Source of the DNA: Halomonas sp. KAO
GTDB taxonomy: Bacteria; Pseudomonadota; Gammaproteobacteria; Pseudomonadales; Halomonadaceae
Direction of reading: 5' to 3'
Assembly (NCBI RefSeq): GCF_015595025.1
Contig: NZ_JADNRL010000005.1
Location: 1 to 64,000 of the forward strand
DNA length: 64,000 bases
Each line of letters begins with the position of its first letter. Position 1 is the stretch's first letter. The notes under the pieces were generated by a model. The model saw nothing but the letters and a program-made list of their open reading frames with translations, searched no databases and was not told the origin of the DNA. The position numbers and the translations under genes were made by a program. Shown here piece after piece: positions 18,262-27,293 of this stretch.

Positions 18262-19851
18262 TCAGTGCTCCCGGGTCGCCTGGAAGCGGATCTCGGGCCA
18301 GCGCTCCTGGGTCATCTGCAGATTGACCCGCGTGGGGGCGATATAGGTCAGGTAACCGCCGCCGTCGATGGCCAGATTGGCACCGGCCTTGCGCTTGAAC
18401 TCCTCGAGCTTCTTCGCATCGTTACAGTAGACCCAGCGCGCGGTATTGACATTCACCCCTTCGTAGACGCAGTCGACCTTGTACTCCTCCTTGAGGCGAT
18501 GGGCGACCACATCGAACTGCAGGGTACCCACGGCGCCGAGGATCAGATCGTTGTTGGCCATCGGCATGAATACCTGGGTCGCCCCCTCTTCGGAGAGCTG
18601 CTGCAGGCCCTTCTGCAGCGCCTTCATCTTCAGCGGGTCCTTCAGCTGGACACGCTTGAACAGCTCCGGGGCGAAATGAGGAATGCCGGTGAAACGCATA
18701 TCCTCACCCTGGGTGAAGGTATCACCGATCTGGATGGTGCCGTGGTTGTGCAGGCCAATGATGTCACCCGGCCAGGCCTCCTCCACCTGGGCGCGATCCG
18801 AGGCCATGAAGGTCAGCGCATCGGCAATCTTGACGTCCTTGCCGATGCGAACATGGCGCATCTTCATGTTCTTCTCGTACTTCCCCGAACAGACGCGCAG
18901 GAAGGCGATACGGTCGCGGTGCTTGGGATCCATGTTGGCCTGAATCTTGAACACGAAACCGGTAAAGCGGTCGTCCTCGGCCTCCACGATGCGCGCGTCG
19001 GTTTCACGGGGCTGGGGAGGCGGCGCATATTCGACGAAGCCATCGAGCATCTCGCGTACGCCGAAGTTCCCCATGGCGGTACCGAAGTACACCGGCGACA
19101 GTTCGCCGCGGCGATAGGCCTCCAGATCGAACTCATGGGAGGCGCCGCGCACCAGCTCCACCTCCATGCGCAACTCCTCGGCCTGCTCCTCGCCGAGCAG
19201 CTCATCCACCTCGGGGTTGTCGAGCCCCTCGATGCGCTTGTCGTCGGGAATGCGGTTGCCCTGGCCCTGGGTGTAGAGATGGATCGTATCGTTGTAGAGG
19301 TGGTAGACCCCCTTGAAGTGGCGGCCCATGCCGATGGGCCAGGTCATCGGCGCACACTGGATGTTGAGCACCGTCTCGACCTCGTCCATCACCTCGATGG
19401 GGTCGCGAATATCGCGGTCCATCTTGTTGATGAAGGTGAGAATCGGCGTGGTACGCAGGCGACACACCTCCATCAGCTTGATGGTGCGAGCCTCGACACC
19501 CTTGGCGCCATCGATCACCATCAGCGCCGAATCCACCGCGGTCAGGGTGCGGTAGGTGTCCTCGGAAAAGTCCTCGTGGCCTGGCGTGTCGAGCAGGTTG
19601 ACGATGCGCCCCCCATAGGGGAACTGCATCACCGAGGTGGTCACCGAGATGCCACGCTCCTGCTCCATCTTCATCCAGTCGGAGGTCGCGTGACGGTCGT
19701 TGCGCTTGCTCTTCACCGAGCCAGCCATCTGGATGGCATTTCCAAACAGCAGCATCTTCTCGGTGATGGTGGTCTTGCCCGCATCCGGGTGCGAGATGAT
19801 GGCAAAGGTGCGTCGAAGCCCGGTCTCATGGGCCTGTTTCTGGTCTGACAT
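18262..19851 (-). CDS. prfC: Peptide chain release factor 3
   Basis: A 529-residue translational GTPase that recycles RF1/RF2 from the ribosome after peptide release. The G1 motif [11 protein letters not shown] is near residue 18; G3 DTPGHEDF and G4 NKMDRD follow, and the EF-G-like domains II and III complete the standard length. The start MSDQK is that of the family. It is divergent from the RegB-type kinase gene, with about 170 nt between starts for promoters. Confidence 0.98.
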   Translation of the reverse strand: MSDQKQAHETGLRRTFAIISHPDAGKTTITEKMLLFGNAIQMAGSVKSKRNDRHATSDWMKMEQERGISVTTSVMQFPYGGRIVNLLDTPGHEDFSEDTYRTLTAVDSALMVIDGAKGVEARTIKLMEVCRLRTTPILTFINKMDRDIRDPIEVMDEVETVLNIQCAPMTWPIGMGRHFKGVYHLYNDTIHLYTQGQGNRIPDDKRIEGLDNPEVDELLGEEQAEELRMEVELVRGASHEFDLEAYRRGELSPVYFGTAMGNFGVREMLDGFVEYAPPPQPRETDARIVEAEDDRFTGFVFKIQANMDPKHRDRIAFLRVCSGKYEKNMKMRHVRIGKDVKIADALTFMASDRAQVEEAWPGDIIGLHNHGTIQIGDTFTQGEDMRFTGIPHFAPELFKRVQLKDPLKMKALQKGLQQLSEEGATQVFMPMANNDLILGAVGTLQFDVVAHRLKEEYKVDCVYEGVNVNTARWVYCNDAKKLEEFKRKAGANLAIDGGGYLTYIAPTRVNLQMTQERWPEIRFQATREH

Positions 19852-20019
19852 GCGTTGAGGTCGCCAATTTGTACTCGCCCCAGGCCTGACGAGTGGTCAT
19901 GCCGGGTCGAGAGAGGAGTTTGGCGCCTATTCTACGCCCTCGCCAGGGTGAAATGTAGGCCGAGCGCACCCCTCATCGACTCGGCCGCGCTATCATGGCC
20001 GGGTTCTCAAGGAGCCAAC

Positions 20020-21300
20020 ATGCCAGCCACCCAGCCACTTCCACTCTCCACGCCCAACCGCAACCTGGTACGCCTGACCATCGTGCGCGGCATCACCTGG
20101 ACGGGGTTTCTGGCGGCCATCATCTTCGGTGTCGAGGTGCTCGGCTTCGAGCTCGAGGTCACCGCGGTGATCAGCGTGATACTGGTGATGGCATTGATCA
20201 ACCTGGCGACCTGGTGGCGCCTGGGGCGTCATCGCGATGTTACCGACGGTGAATACCTGCTCCACCTGCTGGCCGATGTTGGCGGGCTGACGCTGCTGTT
20301 CTACTTCACCGGCGGCGCCAGCAATCCCTTCATCACCTACTACCTGGTGCCGGTCACCATCGCCGCCGCCACCCTGCCCTGGCGCTGTGCCTGGATCATC
20401 GCCGCCACCTCGATGCTGGGCTACAGCGCCCTGCTGGCCTTCTATCATCCCGTCCCGCAGCTTGGAGGGGGACACGGCTCCAGTGGGGAGTTGAATCTGC
20501 ATGTGCTGGGCATGTGGCTCAACTTCGCCCTGTCGGCGGGACTGGTGACTTTCTTCATCTACCGGATGGCCCATGCGTTGCGCCGCAGGGAGCAGGCGCT
20601 GTCTCGCACTCGTGAGGCCGCGCTGCGCAATGAACAGGTGATCGCCGTGGCCACTCAGGCCGCCGGCACCGCCCATGAGCTGGGCACGCCTCTCTCTACC
20701 ATGGCGGTCCTGCTTTCCGAAATGCGAGAGGAGGCGGAGGCCGACGACCACCCCAGACTGCAGCAGGATATCGAGCTGCTGCGCCAGCAGGTGGATACCT
20801 GCAAGTCACGACTCCAGCAGCTCGTGGAGAGTGCCGACCGACGTCGCATGGGCAAGCCGCAGATTACCGACGCCGAAGTGTGGCTGGGTGGCGTGGTCCA
20901 GCGCTGGCTGGTGCTGCGCCCCGACGTCAGCCACCAGATGAGCGTGGCGGAGCACCGCAGCCGCCCCATGCTGGCCGTCGATACGACCCTCGAGCAGGCA
21001 CTGATCAACCTGCTCAACAACGCCGCCGATGCCAACCCCGACGATATTGCGGTCAGCCTCGACTGGGATGACGATGAGGTGATCGTCGACATTCGCGATC
21101 ACGGCCCCGGGGTCGCCCTCTCCATCGCCGACCAGCTGGGTGAGACCTTTGTCTCCACCAAGAGCAAGGGAATGGGCATCGGCCTGTTCCTGACCCACGC
21201 CACCATCAACCGTTTCGGCGGCGGTGTCAGCCTCTATAATCACCCGGAGGGTGGCACCCTGACCGAGGTCGTGCTGCCACGCGCGGCAGGCACCGAATGA
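20020..21300 (+). CDS. RegB/PrrB/RoxS-type redox sensor histidine kinase
   Basis: A 426-residue membrane histidine kinase. Six hydrophobic helices occupy about residues 20-190. The quinone-binding heptapeptide GGASNPF characteristic of RegB is in the third loop, and the phospho-acceptor H-box AAGTAHELGTPL (His219) matches the RegB consensus closely. A cysteine in RQQVDTCKSRL, 40-50 residues beyond the H-box, falls where RegB has its redox-active Cys. The ATPase domain shows NLLNNAADA and GMGIGLFLTHA. AAGGAG precedes the ATG at 20020. It is followed 28 nt later by its response regulator. In relatives this system tunes terminal oxidases to quinone redox state; the cox locus at 51-59 kb is a plausible target. 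Confidence 0.93.
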   Translation: MPATQPLPLSTPNRNLVRLTIVRGITWTGFLAAIIFGVEVLGFELEVTAVISVILVMALINLATWWRLGRHRDVTDGEYLLHLLADVGGLTLLFYFTGGASNPFITYYLVPVTIAAATLPWRCAWIIAATSMLGYSALLAFYHPVPQLGGGHGSSGELNLHVLGMWLNFALSAGLVTFFIYRMAHALRRREQALSRTREAALRNEQVIAVATQAAGTAHELGTPLSTMAVLLSEMREEAEADDHPRLQQDIELLRQQVDTCKSRLQQLVESADRRRMGKPQITDAEVWLGGVVQRWLVLRPDVSHQMSVAEHRSRPMLAVDTTLEQALINLLNNAADANPDDIAVSLDWDDDEVIVDIRDHGPGVALSIADQLGETFVSTKSKGMGIGLFLTHATINRFGGGVSLYNHPEGGTLTEVVLPRAAGTE

Positions 21301-21328
21301 ATTCACCTACCATCCGAGCGAGAACCCC

Positions 21329-21868
21329 ATGCAAGAGACGCCCCAACGCCTGCTGATCATCGACGATGACGAGATGTTCTGCCATGTGCTTGACCGCGCC
21401 ATGACCCGCCGCGGTTACGAGGTGGTGGTTGCCCGAGACGCCCAGGAGGCCCTCTCCCTGGCGCGACAGCACCGCCCCGCCCTGACCACGCTGGATCTCA
21501 AGCTGGAGCACGAGTCCGGACTCAAGCTGCTTCCGGAACTGCTGGAAGTGGTGCCGGAGTGCCGCATCGTGATCCTCACGGGCTACTCCAGCATTGCCAC
21601 GGCCGTGGAGGCGATCAAGCTGGGGGCGGTCAACTACCTGTGCAAGCCGGCCGATGCCGACGAGGTGCTGGCCGCCTTCGAGAAGGATGATGGCGACCCG
21701 CAGATCGAGGTGGCCGACCAGCCCCCTTCCATCAACCGCATCGCCTGGGAGCATATCCAGAAGGTACTCCAGGAGCACGACGGCAATATCTCCGCCACCG
21801 CCCGGGCCCTGGGCATGCATCGACGCACCCTGCAGCGAAAGCTGCAGAAGCGGCCGGTGCGCCGATAA
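21329..21868 (+). CDS. RegA/PrrA/RoxR-type response regulator
   Basis: A 179-residue single-receiver regulator. Acidic pocket residues lie in LLIIDDDE, the phospho-acceptor is Asp56 in TTLDLKL, and conserved Thr and Lys lie in ILTGYSS and CKPAD. A short linker leads to a C-terminal Fis-type helix-turn-helix, SATARALGMHRRTLQRKLQKR, which is very close to the RegA/PrrA DNA-binding helix. It is the cognate partner of the upstream RegB-like kinase and a likely global redox regulator of respiratory genes. Confidence 0.95.
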   Translation: MQETPQRLLIIDDDEMFCHVLDRAMTRRGYEVVVARDAQEALSLARQHRPALTTLDLKLEHESGLKLLPELLEVVPECRIVILTGYSSIATAVEAIKLGAVNYLCKPADADEVLAAFEKDDGDPQIEVADQPPSINRIAWEHIQKVLQEHDGNISATARALGMHRRTLQRKLQKRPVRR

Positions 21869-21878
21869 GCTTCCAGCT

Positions 21879-21893
21879 CCGGGCGAAGCCCGG
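21879..21893. terminator. Short hairpin between convergent regA-like and bdhA genes
   Basis: CCGGGC/GCCCGG arms around a GAA loop are followed by TTATT on the plus strand. It probably ends the two-component operon; the bdhA stop codon abuts it. Confidence 0.6.
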
Positions 21894-22661
21894 TTATTGA
21901 GCCGTCCATCCCAGATCGATATTCCAGCTGGCACCGGTCACGGCACCGGCCGAGTCGGACGCCAGGTAGGCCACCAGCTCGGCCACCTCGGCGGGCTCGA
22001 TCAGTCGTTTGACGGCGGCATTCTTGAGCATGATCTGTTCGATCACCTCCTGCTCCTGCATCCCGTGCAGCTTCGCCTGGTCGGCGATCTGATTGTCGAC
22101 CAGCGGGGTCTTCACATAGGCGGGACAGATGGCGTTGGCAGTAATCCCCTGGTTCCCCCCCTCCAGGGCGGCGGTCTTGGTCAGGCCGATCATGCCGTGC
22201 TTGGCGCTGATATAGGCCGACTTGCCCGGCGATGCCACCTGGGCGTGTACCGAGGCGATATTGACGATGCGCCCCCAGCCATTCTCGCGCATGGAGGGCC
22301 AGACGGCCTGGCTCAACAGGAAGGGGGCCGTCAGCATCAGGTCGATGATCTGACGCCACTTCGCTTCGGGGAACTCCTCGATCGGCGAGACGTGCTGAAC
22401 GCCGGCATTGTTGACCAGGACATCGACGCGGCCGAAGCGCTTGATCGCCTCGGCAACGGCGGCCCGACAGGCATCCCCATCGGTCAGGTCTGCCTGGAAG
22501 AAGCTGGCGCCCGCCTCTTCGGCCACCTCTCGACCCGCGGGGTTGAAGTCCACCGCCAGTACCTGGTGGCCCAGGCGGCAGAAATGACGAACCACCGCCT
22601 CACCGATACCGCTACTGGTACCGGTGACGAGAGCGACGCGGGGGGTGACGGACGCAGACAT
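21894..22661 (-). CDS. 3-hydroxybutyrate dehydrogenase
   Basis: A 255-residue short-chain dehydrogenase. The NAD-binding motif TGTSSGIGE, the NNAG motif in VLVNNAGVQHVSPIEEFP and the catalytic SAYISAKHG (Tyr-x-x-x-Lys) are present. The GVQHVSPIEEFP and NAICPAYVKTPLVDNQI segments are typical of D-3-hydroxybutyrate dehydrogenase, which links polyhydroxybutyrate breakdown to acetoacetate. Genes for 3-oxoacid CoA-transferase lie 3 kb away. ATG at 22661 with AAGGAG upstream is preferred over a TTG two codons earlier. Confidence 0.92.
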   Translation of the reverse strand: MSASVTPRVALVTGTSSGIGEAVVRHFCRLGHQVLAVDFNPAGREVAEEAGASFFQADLTDGDACRAAVAEAIKRFGRVDVLVNNAGVQHVSPIEEFPEAKWRQIIDLMLTAPFLLSQAVWPSMRENGWGRIVNIASVHAQVASPGKSAYISAKHGMIGLTKTAALEGGNQGITANAICPAYVKTPLVDNQIADQAKLHGMQEQEVIEQIMLKNAAVKRLIEPAEVAELVAYLASDSAGAVTGASWNIDLGWTAQ

Positions 22662-22792
22662 GGGCAACTCCTTGCTCGAACGATGTAGGGGGTTGGGGTT
22701 GAGGTTAGCGGCTCTTCAGGAGCCATCAGCACAAGAACCATCAGCATAAGGGGATCTAGGCAGGCCGCGCCAGCTCCAGTCGTCCTGTGCCG

Positions 22793-23263
22793 TCACTCCT
22801 GCGGCTCGGGCGGTGAAGATGCCGCTGCCTCGCGGGTCATGACACGCTCCATCAACCGCTGGGCGAGGCGGCTGGCGTCCTGACGCGAGGCCACATCGGT
22901 CAGGTCATCGAGCAGCACCAGGCGCCAACAGACGACCTCATCGCCCAACGCGACCGCCTCCATGGGATAGCGACCCGAGGGCAATGTCAGCATGCAGCGC
23001 TCACCCACCTCGGGTCGAGGGGCATCCGCTCGGTCAGGCAGCATCACCAGCCATAGCGAGACCGGCGTGACCAGGGCCCCGACCAGCTGCTCGCCATGCT
23101 CGGGGAGACGATAGCACTGGAAGCAGAGGGCATCCGCGGCCAGCAGGGGGTTGAACTGGGGCAGTGACTTCGACTCGCGCAGATGAGTGGCGGTCCAGGC
23201 CTCGGCGAGTCGCCGCAGGCGCTGATACTGTTCGGGCGTCAGGGCATGCATGAGGCTCTCCAT
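22793..23263 (-). CDS. HybE-family (hydrogenase-chaperone-like) protein, unknown role
   Basis: A 156-residue protein that resembles the HybE/HoxT [NiFe]-hydrogenase assembly chaperone family. It has a LPQFNP-like segment, then GALVTPVSLWLVMLPDR where the family has G-x-(I/V)-TPW-x-L-x-x-V-x-x-PG, then LTLPSGRYPMEAV where the family has a LP-x-G-x-x-x-F strand. The family Trp after TP is replaced by Val. No hydrogenase gene is visible in the window, so the role is probably something other than hydrogenase maturation. An internal ATG four codons downstream is an alternative start. The family assignment is by eye and moderate. Confidence 0.7.
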   Translation of the reverse strand: MESLMHALTPEQYQRLRRLAEAWTATHLRESKSLPQFNPLLAADALCFQCYRLPEHGEQLVGALVTPVSLWLVMLPDRADAPRPEVGERCMLTLPSGRYPMEAVALGDEVVCWRLVLLDDLTDVASRQDASRLAQRLMERVMTREAAASSPPEPQE

Positions 23264-23403
23264 GTCGATAATCGGCGCCAGTATAGGCGCAGGGGTCCAT
23301 CGGGCCCAACCAGGCGTCGGCGCAGGGTCGATGGAATTGCTAGGCTAACGTCATCCCGATAGCCACCCACGATAGCGACCCACTCAAGCCGAGGTAATCC
23401 ACC

Positions 23404-24225
23404 ATGACCGACAACGAGCGCCTGCAGCACGCCCTGGAGATCGCCAGGGAGGCGGGCGAGATGATCCAGAAGGCACGTCATGACCGGGATTTCAGCCAGT
23501 CATACAAGGCTGGCGAGGAGCTGGTGACCGATATCGATGTGGCGGTGGATCGCCATATCCGGGATCGCCTGGAATCCACCTTCCCCGGGGAGGCCCGCCT
23601 CAGCGAGGAGCTCTCTCCCAAGCGCAGCGAACTGGCGGCCGAGGGGGCGCTATGGGTCGTCGACCCCATCGATGGCACCGTCAACTTCGCCCACGGACTT
23701 GCCCATGTGGCCGTTTCCATCGCCTGGCTGGAGGATGGTGTGCTTCGTGTCGGTGTTGTGCATGCTCCCTTCCTGGGCGAGACCTTCACCGCCATTCACG
23801 GCGAGGGAGCCTGGTGCAACGCTCGACCGATCCACGCCAGCCGCCGCAGGGAGTTGAGCCGCAGCCTGGTTGCCACCGGCTTTCCCTATCGGCGTGATAG
23901 CCGGCCACCGCTGATGCGCCGGCTGGCCGCCGTACTGGAGCAGTGCCAGGATGTGCGTCGCAATGGCTCGGCGGCACTCGATCTATGCGATGTGGCCTGC
24001 GGTCGGCTGGATGCCTACTACGAGAGCGTCTCGCCCTGGGACTTCGCGGCGGGCTGGTTGATCGCCAGGGAAGCGGGTGCCCGGGTCGGTCATCTCTACC
24101 CCTGCCCCGAGGGCATCCCGGAAGCCCTGTATGGCGAGAACCTGCTCGCCTCGAGCCCCGGCATCCACGCCGAGCTGGGCGATCTGCTACGGCGTGCCGA
24201 TGCCGGTGAACTTAACGGGCCATGA
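23404..24225 (+). CDS. Inositol monophosphatase-family phosphatase
   Basis: A 273-residue Mg/Li-sensitive phosphatase of the SuhB/CysQ superfamily. Metal-binding motifs are visible in order: EELVTDIDVAVD, SEEL, DPIDGTVNFAHG and the late SPWDFAAGWLIAREAGA. Family members hydrolyse inositol monophosphate, 3'-phosphoadenosine phosphates or fructose 1,6-bisphosphate; the substrate cannot be assigned here. It is not the canonical suhB context. It is divergent from the HybE-like gene with 140 nt between them. GAGGTAATCC lies upstream of the ATG. Confidence 0.9.
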   Translation: MTDNERLQHALEIAREAGEMIQKARHDRDFSQSYKAGEELVTDIDVAVDRHIRDRLESTFPGEARLSEELSPKRSELAAEGALWVVDPIDGTVNFAHGLAHVAVSIAWLEDGVLRVGVVHAPFLGETFTAIHGEGAWCNARPIHASRRRELSRSLVATGFPYRRDSRPPLMRRLAAVLEQCQDVRRNGSAALDLCDVACGRLDAYYESVSPWDFAAGWLIAREAGARVGHLYPCPEGIPEALYGENLLASSPGIHAELGDLLRRADAGELNGP

Positions 24226-24394
24226 ATAGGGGTCATAAACAAGGTACGGCTCTTTTGCCATGACCAACTTCAATACCCCTATAGCCGCTCTCAATGGCTC
24301 GACTTGCCGGTGCCTATTGGCCAGGGGCGCACCGATCGTCGACAATGGTGACCCGTTCCATTCATGTTCGCGCTGATAGCGCCGAGGAGTTTCG

Positions 24395-24670
24395 ATGTTC
24401 GTGACCATCTATGGCCGCCCAGGCTGCCCCTTCTGCGTCTTCGCCAAGGATCTGGCCCAGCGTCTCGAGGCGCGCGATGCCATAGACGGCTATCGCTATG
24501 TCGATATGCCCTCCGAAGGACTGACCAAGGCGGATCTCAGCGTCAAGGTGGGCCAGACCGTACATACCGTGCCTCAGGTGTTCCTCGATGACACACCCAT
24601 CGGCGGCTTCTCCGAATTCGATCAATACGTGCGTGAGGGCGGACTGCTGACTGCCACCGCCACCCACTGA
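24395..24670 (+). CDS. grxA: Glutaredoxin, Grx1 type
   Basis: A 91-residue dithiol glutaredoxin that reduces disulfides with glutathione, for example in ribonucleotide reductase and OxyR. The active site is GRPGCPFC near residue 11. The cis-proline segment is TVPQVFLDD and the glycine pair is IGGFSEF. The helix EGLTKADLSVKVG and the overall spacing match E. coli GrxA rather than GrxC. GAGGAG precedes the start. The upstream 170 nt contain an inverted repeat ATAGGGGT/ACCCCTAT (about 24227 and 24274) that may end the preceding gene. Confidence 0.93.
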   Translation: MFVTIYGRPGCPFCVFAKDLAQRLEARDAIDGYRYVDMPSEGLTKADLSVKVGQTVHTVPQVFLDDTPIGGFSEFDQYVREGGLLTATATH

Positions 24671-24769
24671 ACCAGGGCAACGGCGGCTGCGTGGTCCAGG
24701 CGTTGAAAGGCGCTTCTCTGCCGGCGCCTATACTTCCCGCCAGTCATGCCGACAAGGGAAGCGGGTTCG

Positions 24770-25537
24770 ATGCAGAGGGCAGAGTTCATTCAGCAGCTAT
24801 GGCTGGATTTCATTCATCAACATCCGGAGATCGGCGGGCTGCGTCTATGGCCCCCCGGTGCCTCGGCAGAATATCTCGCCCTGCTGACCCTCAATCACCG
24901 CCATCACGGCATGGAAGCCCTGCTGCCATCCCTCGAACACTTCGGCTTTCGCATCCGCCATCGTCACGCCATGGCGGATCGAGGGTTGCTGGTCAATCTA
25001 CTGGCGCCGCCTCAGGAGGGGCCATGGCTGGCGGTCGCCGAGCTGCAGATCGGCACCCTGTCGAGACAGCCGAGGGCGCTACTCGAGGAGCTCGTCGAGC
25101 GAGCCCCCGAGACCGCACACCGCGGCCCCAACCGCCTGTGCCGTGGGCGCCCCTGGCCGATGCCGGAGTGGCAACGTTACCAGGCGCTTCATCAGGCTCA
25201 CCCGCTGGCGGCGGTACTGGCCATTAACGGCCCTCGCGTGCATCACGTCGGATATGACTGCCAACGTCTCGGCACCTCGATTGACGACCTGCACCGAGGA
25301 ATGGAAGAGGCCGGCCTTGCCGGCACCGGTGACCGTCATCATGGCCTCTTCCCCATCTCGCCGATGGTCGACTATCGCTTCTACCCCTCCGGTTCGCGCA
25401 ACCTGCCCTTCGCCGAGGGGGACGAACATCGGGTCGAAACCGGCGGCATCGCGCTGGTCGAGAAGTCGGTAACCACTCATCAGGAGCGCCTGGTCGAGCT
25501 GCTGCTTCCCCATCACACCCGCTGTGAACTCTCCTGA
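24770..25537 (+). CDS. DUF1338-like (short HglS/VOC-fold) protein
   Basis: A 255-residue protein that resembles the DUF1338 family, whose best-studied member is the iron-dependent 2-oxoadipate dioxygenase/decarboxylase HglS. Visible correspondences are LLTLNHRHHGMEALL (first His), WLAVAELQIGTLS, INGPRVHHVGYDC (second His, where the family has NHFT) and EHRVETGGIALVEK (candidate metal Glu). It is about half the length of HglS, like some short family members. Possible function: a 2-hydroxy- or 2-oxoacid oxygenase; not proven. The ATG at 24770 follows AAGGGAAG. Confidence 0.6.
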   Translation: MQRAEFIQQLWLDFIHQHPEIGGLRLWPPGASAEYLALLTLNHRHHGMEALLPSLEHFGFRIRHRHAMADRGLLVNLLAPPQEGPWLAVAELQIGTLSRQPRALLEELVERAPETAHRGPNRLCRGRPWPMPEWQRYQALHQAHPLAAVLAINGPRVHHVGYDCQRLGTSIDDLHRGMEEAGLAGTGDRHHGLFPISPMVDYRFYPSGSRNLPFAEGDEHRVETGGIALVEKSVTTHQERLVELLLPHHTRCELS

Positions 25538-25540
25538 GCT

Positions 25541-25563
25541 CATCCACATTTTCTGTGGATAAC
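25541..25563. promoter_or_regulatory. Inverted repeat containing a perfect DnaA-box sequence
   Basis: ATCCACA and TGTGGAT form an inverted repeat around TTTTC, and the right half extends to TGTGGATAA, an exact reverse complement of TTATCCACA. It lies just after the DUF1338-like stop. It may be an isolated DnaA site or simply the stem of a weak terminator. No cluster of such boxes is present, so it is not an origin. Confidence 0.35.
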
Positions 25564-25641
25564 GTTGTGAAGCACTCTCCTCAGGCCCCGAGACCATCGG
25601 ACCTGCGGCGCAACGGTCATAAAATCGCCACCCATCAACGG

Positions 25642-25674
25642 CCACGGCCCGGACGCTGAACGTCCGGGCCGTGG
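25642..25674. terminator. Perfect 14-bp hairpin between convergent genes
   Basis: Arms 25642-25655 and 25661-25674 are perfectly complementary around a 5-nt loop. The position, between the DUF1338-like gene and scoB that converge on it, suggests a bidirectional terminator. There is no U-run. Confidence 0.65.
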
Positions 25675-25696
25675 CGGGATCGGGCAGTGATCGGCT

Positions 25697-26356
25697 TCAG
25701 TCGAAAGTCATTTCCGGAACATGGTCGGGCACCACCAGCTTGCCCGCCGTCAGCTCCTTGATCTCCTCCACGCTGACACCCGGTGCACGCTCCTTGAGAT
25801 GGAAGGCGCCATCCTTGATCTCCAGGTAGGCGAGATCGGTCAGCACGCGGTTGATACAGCCAGCACCGGTCAGCGGCAGGTTGCAGCTCTCGAGCAGCTT
25901 GGACTCGCCATGCTTGGAGGCGTGGGTCATGGTGCAGATGATATTCTCGGCGCCCGCGACCAGGTCCATGGCGCCGCCCATGCCCTTGATCAGCTTGCCG
26001 GGGATCATCCAGGAGGCGATGTTGCCGTTCTGATCGACCTCGAAGGCGCCCAGCACGGTCAGGTCGACATGACCGCCGCGGATCATGCCGAAGGACTCCG
26101 CCGAGTCGAAGATCGCCGCCCCGGGGCGCGCCGTCACCGTCTGCTTGCCGGCATTGATCATGTCTGCATCGACCTCCTCCTCGGTGGGGAAGCGCCCCAT
26201 GCCGAGCAGGCCATTTTCTGACTGCAGCATCACGTCGATCCCGTCGGGGATATAGTTGGCCACCAGGGTGGGAATGCCGATGCCGAGGTTGACGTAGAAG
26301 CCATCTTCCAGCTCACGCGCCACGCGCATTGCCATCTGTTCGCGAGTCAGTGCCAT
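25697..26356 (-). CDS. scoB: 3-oxoacid CoA-transferase subunit B
   Basis: A 219-residue beta subunit of succinyl-CoA:3-oxoacid (or acetoacetate) CoA-transferase. It contains the active-site SENG motif in LQSENGLLGMG, whose Glu forms the CoA thioester. The N-terminal NLGIGIPTLVANY and GGMGGAMDLV-type glycine-rich strands are typical. It activates acetoacetate to acetoacetyl-CoA, feeding acetyl-CoA. The start at 26356 follows AAGAGGCAAC; an upstream extension of the frame lacks conservation. It follows scoA by 58 nt. Confidence 0.93.
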   Translation of the reverse strand: MALTREQMAMRVARELEDGFYVNLGIGIPTLVANYIPDGIDVMLQSENGLLGMGRFPTEEEVDADMINAGKQTVTARPGAAIFDSAESFGMIRGGHVDLTVLGAFEVDQNGNIASWMIPGKLIKGMGGAMDLVAGAENIICTMTHASKHGESKLLESCNLPLTGAGCINRVLTDLAYLEIKDGAFHLKERAPGVSVEEIKELTAGKLVVPDHVPEMTFD

Positions 26357-26414
26357 CTTGTTGCCTCTTTGTTCGATAAGAAACGGTCGGTGATATACGC
26401 TCGTTGCGCGGGGG

Positions 26415-27116
26415 TCACGCTTCGCGCACGGTGCGCTTCTCGATGCGTTTCTCGAAGGAGCCCTGGATGATACGGTCGACATAGATCCCCGGGGTGTGGA
26501 TCTGGTCCGGCTTCAGCTCGCCCGGCTCGACGATCTCCTCGACCTCGACCACCGTGATGCGACCGCAGGTGGCCGCCAGCGGGTTGAAGTTCTGAGCGGT
26601 GTCACGGTAGACCACGTTACCGTAACGGTCGGCCTTCCAGCCCTTGATGATGGCGAAGTCGGCGTGAAACGCTTCCTCGAGGATATGCGGACGACCATTG
26701 AACTCGCGCACCTCCTTGCCCTCACCGATCGGCGTGCCATAGCCCGTGGCGGTATAGAAGGCCGGGATGCCCGCGCCGCCGGCGCGCATCTTTTCGGCCA
26801 GGGTACCCTGAGGCGTCAGGATGACCTCGATCTCATCGTTGAGCATCTGCTGTTCGAACAGCGCATTCTCACCGACATAGGAGGCATAGATCCGCGAGAT
26901 CTGCTTGTCCTCGAGCAGCAGCCCCAGGCCGAAGCCATCGACGCCACAGTTGTTGGAGATCACGGTCAAATCCTTCACACCTTGACGCTTGATCTCAGCA
27001 ATCAGGTTCTCGGGAATACCGCAGAGGCCAAAGCCACCGGCGGCGACGGTCATGCCACTCTCGATGCCTGCCATCGCCTCTTCATAGGAGTTAACGCGCT
27101 TGTCGAATCCGGCCAT
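26415..27116 (-). CDS. scoA: 3-oxoacid CoA-transferase subunit A
   Basis: A 233-residue alpha subunit of the same CoA-transferase. The CoA-binding glycine-rich motif [15 protein letters not shown] and the segment [15 protein letters not shown] are family hallmarks; the end RIEKRTVRE is typical of subunit A. The ATG at 27116 has GAGG upstream and gives the expected length. It is transcribed divergently from a LysR-type gene across a 177-nt A+T-rich region, the classical layout for LysR control. Together with bdhA it forms a ketone body or polyhydroxybutyrate degradation route. Confidence 0.93.
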   Translation of the reverse strand: MAGFDKRVNSYEEAMAGIESGMTVAAGGFGLCGIPENLIAEIKRQGVKDLTVISNNCGVDGFGLGLLLEDKQISRIYASYVGENALFEQQMLNDEIEVILTPQGTLAEKMRAGGAGIPAFYTATGYGTPIGEGKEVREFNGRPHILEEAFHADFAIIKGWKADRYGNVVYRDTAQNFNPLAATCGRITVVEVEEIVEPGELKPDQIHTPGIYVDRIIQGSFEKRIEKRTVREA

Positions 27117-27293
27117 AGGACGCCTCATTTGTTGTGGCTGAAAAGTACCCGGGAAGAATAGCGGGTCTGTGGAGAGTCGTAACCCCAGTGTTGGCTCAGG
27201 GAATATATTTGTTAAGTTTGTTTTTTTTATCATTTGATCGCAAAGACTTATTAATTTAACTTTCGTCGCATAGACTTCGCGGATACCCGACCC
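27117..27293. promoter_or_regulatory. A+T-rich divergent promoter region of scoAB and LysR gene
   Basis: This 177-nt interval is far richer in A and T than its neighbours, with a T8 run near 27225 and TTATTAATTTAAC near 27248. It must hold the promoters for scoAB and for the LysR gene and probably the LysR operator. No exact T-N11-A pair is claimed because several overlap. Confidence 0.55.

Noticed and set aside
25541-25563. Replication origin
   Set aside because: Only one DnaA box, no A+T-rich unwinding element, and no dnaA or parAB genes nearby.
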